Assembly: GCA_030148085.1 (NCBI GenBank)
Contig: JASBUF010000036.1
Coordinates: 1 to 49,118 of the forward strand
Direction of reading: 5' to 3'
DNA from: Methylophaga sp.
GTDB lineage: Bacteria; Pseudomonadota; Gammaproteobacteria; Nitrosococcales; Methylophagaceae
Length of the DNA: 49,118 bases
Within the stretch, counting starts at the first letter, position 1. Every line of letters begins with the position of its first letter. Position numbers and translations under genes: made by a program. Below are positions 47,048 through 49,118 of the stretch, piece by piece. The notes beneath the pieces are model-generated. The model saw only the letters and a program-made list of their open reading frames with translations, ran no database searches and had not been told where the DNA came from.

Positions 47048-48138
47048 GCTACGAACCACTGCTCTATATGATCAGCACAAAAATCCGCTCTCGATGCTGC
47101 TGAAACCAACGCGTTTGGCTGACTTCGTTTCGGTTTGTCAGTTTGAGTTGCCCAACGACTCAACAGCTGTTGTAAATCCTGAGCACTCGTTTTCTCATTC
47201 AACAACACCGATGCGTTATCCTGCTCAGCCAAAAATGCATAGCCACAGATATCACTAACCGCCATTGGCAATCTGGCTGCAGCCGCCTCTGCTAGAACCA
47301 TTCCTGCTGCTTCTTTCCGTGCAGGATGGACTAACAGGTCAGCCGCAAAATAAAATGCTGCCAATTCGGTTTGACCACCCCAGAAACGATAGGTAAGTCC
47401 GGTTATTGCCGCTAGTTTCTGTTGGTAAGCTTCCTGCTTACCATTGCCGACAACCCACAATTCAAACTGAGAACGCGCCACAAAAGACAGCGCCGCTATT
47501 GCCGCAATAACTCTGTCCAGGCCTTTAGTGTTGAAGTCGGCTGCCACAAACAACAGCAAGATTTTTCCCTCAGCACTTTCTTCCTTTCGCCTCCATTCCC
47601 GAGCTGCTTCATACTTGTCTGACGTATAGTGAAACTTTTCCTCGACACAAACTGGAAGCAGAAACTGATTTTCTGGTTTCAGATCAAAGCACTGTTGATA
47701 CTGTTGCTTTTGAAACTCAGTGAGATAAAAGCCTTTTAGTCCAGACTGACTAAACAAGTTTTTTTCTATGCTGGCGTAGGTGCGGTAGCGCGGTAGCAGT
47801 TTGTTCAAGCCATGATAGCGGTTGGCAGTAAAGCACGGATCGGCAGCAAAATAGACATCTAAGCCTGCCAGCTTGGTAAACCCTACGATGACATCAAATA
47901 AACGCTGCTGTTTGAGACTAACAACATAATCGGATAACGCCAGAATTCGGCCATGATTTGTGGCCTGTGTTTTTTCCAGTTCATACAGCGTCCAGTTCAG
48001 CTCAATCTCGCCATGCCACTTAAGGGTGATCACCGAAATCTGATGACCACGAGCCGCCATTTCTGTAACAACAGCATAAAAATCACGCTGAGCCCCACCG
48101 TATGGAAAATATTCAGTGATGGCGAAAGCAAAATGCAT
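47044..48138 (-). CDS. waaG: WaaG-type family 4 glycosyltransferase
   Basis: The start is ATG 48138 (MHFAFAITEYFPYGGAQRD), because this is the family's normal N-terminus; the longer frame to 48288 crosses into the gmhA start. The 364 residues have a GT-B fold: PYGGAQRDFYAVV donor loop, CFTANRYHGLNKLLPRY, FVAADFNTKGLDRVI, and HPARKEAAGMVLAEAAAARLP with the E-x7-E motif. WaaG adds the first outer-core hexose. It heads the minus-strand unit waaG-waaP-double kinase-sulfotransferase. Confidence 0.93.
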   Translation of the reverse strand: MHFAFAITEYFPYGGAQRDFYAVVTEMAARGHQISVITLKWHGEIELNWTLYELEKTQATNHGRILALSDYVVSLKQQRLFDVIVGFTKLAGLDVYFAADPCFTANRYHGLNKLLPRYRTYASIEKNLFSQSGLKGFYLTEFQKQQYQQCFDLKPENQFLLPVCVEEKFHYTSDKYEAAREWRRKEESAEGKILLLFVAADFNTKGLDRVIAAIAALSFVARSQFELWVVGNGKQEAYQQKLAAITGLTYRFWGGQTELAAFYFAADLLVHPARKEAAGMVLAEAAAARLPMAVSDICGYAFLAEQDNASVLLNEKTSAQDLQQLLSRWATQTDKPKRSQPNALVSAASRADFCADHIEQWFVA

Positions 48139-48212
48139 GAAATAGGGAGTTCCTGAACTGAAATGCCGAGCAAACACTAACATCTTGCACTGCATTACTC
48201 TAAAATGAGCCT

Positions 48213-48231
48213 GTCTCGGATAAGGCGAGAC
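48213..48231 (+). other. Hairpin in the waaG-gmhA divergent intergenic region
   Basis: GTCTCG and CGAGAC form a 6-bp stem around a 7-base loop, 50 bp upstream of the gmhA start. It has no T tract on either side, so it is not a terminator. An operator or 5' leader structure is possible. Confidence 0.3.
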
Positions 48232-48281
48232 GACTCGTAGACAGACGTCATAGTACCACCAGACAGATACAGAGGTAAGCC

Positions 48282-48845
48282 GTGTCATTCAAAGCCACCA
48301 TCCGTCGCCATCAGGACATGATTGAGGCCCTGCTCGCACTGGAGCCACAGATTAGTGCGCTCAGCGAAAAGGTTAAAGCCTGTCTGCTTTCGGGAAACAA
48401 AGTTTTGTTTTTCGGTAACGGTGGTAGCGCTTCAGATGCCCAGCATCTGGCTGCTGAATTTGTCGTTCGTTATAAAAAAGATCGCAAAGCCTTCGGCGCC
48501 ATCGCTCTAACCACAGACACTTCGATCCTGACCGCACACAGTAACGACTATAGCTTCGAGACCGTGTTTGACCGCCAAATTGAAGCCCTCGGCAAACCGG
48601 GTGATATCGCCATCGGCCTGTCGACTTCCGGTAATAGTGCCAATGTCATTAATGGCATTGAAACCGCCAAACGTCATCAGATCTGGACCTGTGCCTTTAC
48701 CGGCGACAACGGCGGTAAACTCAAACAGATTGCTGATGAATGCATCTGTGTGCCTGCCGAAGAAACCGCCCGCGTTCAGGAAGGCCATATTCTGATTGGC
48801 CACTGGCTCTGCGAAGCCATTGACGAGGATCTGGCTGATTCATGA
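48282..48845 (+). CDS. gmhA: GmhA, sedoheptulose-7-phosphate isomerase
   Basis: GmhA makes D-glycero-D-manno-heptose 7-phosphate, the first step to ADP-heptose used by WaaF. The start is a GTG at 48282 with AGAGGT before it. The 187 residues show the SIS-fold motifs FFGNGGSASDAQHLAAEF, GLSTSGNSANV and the C-terminal EEGHILIGHWLCE-like stretch (here VQEGHILIGHWLCE) with catalytic Glu and His. It is divergent from waaG and overlaps the next gene by 4 bp. Confidence 0.95.
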   Translation: MSFKATIRRHQDMIEALLALEPQISALSEKVKACLLSGNKVLFFGNGGSASDAQHLAAEFVVRYKKDRKAFGAIALTTDTSILTAHSNDYSFETVFDRQIEALGKPGDIAIGLSTSGNSANVINGIETAKRHQIWTCAFTGDNGGKLKQIADECICVPAEETARVQEGHILIGHWLCEAIDEDLADS

Positions 48846-49118
48846 GCCGCCAGCGCCTCAGCACAGACGTCGTCATTATCGGTGCCGGCATCGCCGGTTT
48901 ATGGTTGCATCACCGTCTGAATGATCTGGGCTATCACGCCCTGCTGCTGGAAAGCGGCCAAATTGGTCAGGGCCAGACCTTAAGCTCCCAAGGCATTATT
49001 CATGGCGGCAGCAAATATGCCTTGAACGGTATTCTGTCCAAAGCCTCGCAAGTCATCAGTACGATGCCAGCACGCTGGAAGGCCTGTCTCGACGGTCAGG
49101 GCGATATTGATCTAAGCG
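48842..49118 (+). CDS. FAD-dependent oxidoreductase, partial (C-terminus off the window)
   Basis: About 92 codons are seen from ATG 48842, which overlaps the gmhA stop as ATGA. The dinucleotide fold VVIIGAGIAGLWLHHRLND (G-x-G-x2-G) and the acidic end LLLESG are clear, followed by GQTLSSQGIIHGG, similar to DAO/GlpD-type flavoproteins. The substrate is unknown, and co-transcription with gmhA suggests a role near LPS synthesis. Confidence 0.85.
   Translation, partial: MSRQRLSTDVVIIGAGIAGLWLHHRLNDLGYHALLLESGQIGQGQTLSSQGIIHGGSKYALNGILSKASQVISTMPARWKACLDGQGDIDLS

Overview
The window reads as chromosomal DNA of a free-living gammaproteobacterium. Gene order (coaBC-dut-algC-argB-slmA, yciB-yciI-bolA, a waa lipopolysaccharide-core cluster) and protein style resemble marine methylotroph-type lineages such as Methylophaga or relatives of Pseudomonas. 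This placement is an inference from gene content only. I see no rRNA, tRNA, CRISPR array, phage or insertion sequence.

Layout. (1) 1-5371, minus strand: three consecutive genes share one N-terminal 'head', a LapA-type retention module, on three different bodies. These are a von Willebrand factor A plus Calx-beta-like protein running off the left edge, a 193-residue protein that is almost only head and tail, and a 749-residue Ig-like repeat protein. Their 5' leaders share a small hairpin element. Two of them also share a TGTAC-N4-GTAC(A/T) palindrome at the same distance from it. (2) 5571-13957, minus: a tightly packed or overlapping run of eight genes, Nif3-like, YihY, coaBC, dut, algC (long membrane form), argB, slmA and a degenerate stand-alone receiver protein. 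(3) 14018-18701: DUF4126 membrane protein, CheR, a short-chain dehydrogenase and a membrane-bound PAS-GGDEF-EAL protein. (4) 18874-21162: a formate/nitrite-type channel plus cyanase, behind a good sigma-54 promoter, convergent with a second, FocA-like channel. (5) 21265-26085, minus: clpB with a sigma-32 promoter and a conserved internal start, a PlsC-like acyltransferase, YciO-like protein and a PHP phosphoesterase. (6) 26139-29480, plus: yciB/ispZ, yciI, bolA-like and a 726-residue PilZ protein. (7) 29491-34990, minus: pmbA, JAMM protease, moeB-like E1, prmC, a tail-anchored receiver protein, DUF3301 and rsmE. (8) 35089-37465, plus: IMPase-family phosphatase, pgeF and a ZIP transporter. (9) 37469-49118: an LPS-core and surface-glycan region (waaF, glycosyltransferases, carbamoyltransferase, acetyltransferase, sulfotransferase, a double-kinase protein, waaP, waaG, gmhA) ending in a partial FAD oxidoreductase.

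Themes. Surface adhesion and envelope chemistry dominate. Several possible cyclic-di-GMP-linked parts occur (a GGDEF-EAL protein with an I-site, a PilZ protein with an intact binding motif, LapG-type cleavage motifs in the adhesin heads), but no LapD, LapG or type I secretion genes are inside the window. The cyanase operon suggests use of cyanate nitrogen under RpoN control. The most unusual material is the adhesin locus: modular heads, a bodiless member and shared leader and operator elements. The 42756-43303 gap, which looks like a decayed glycosyltransferase gene, is the other oddity.
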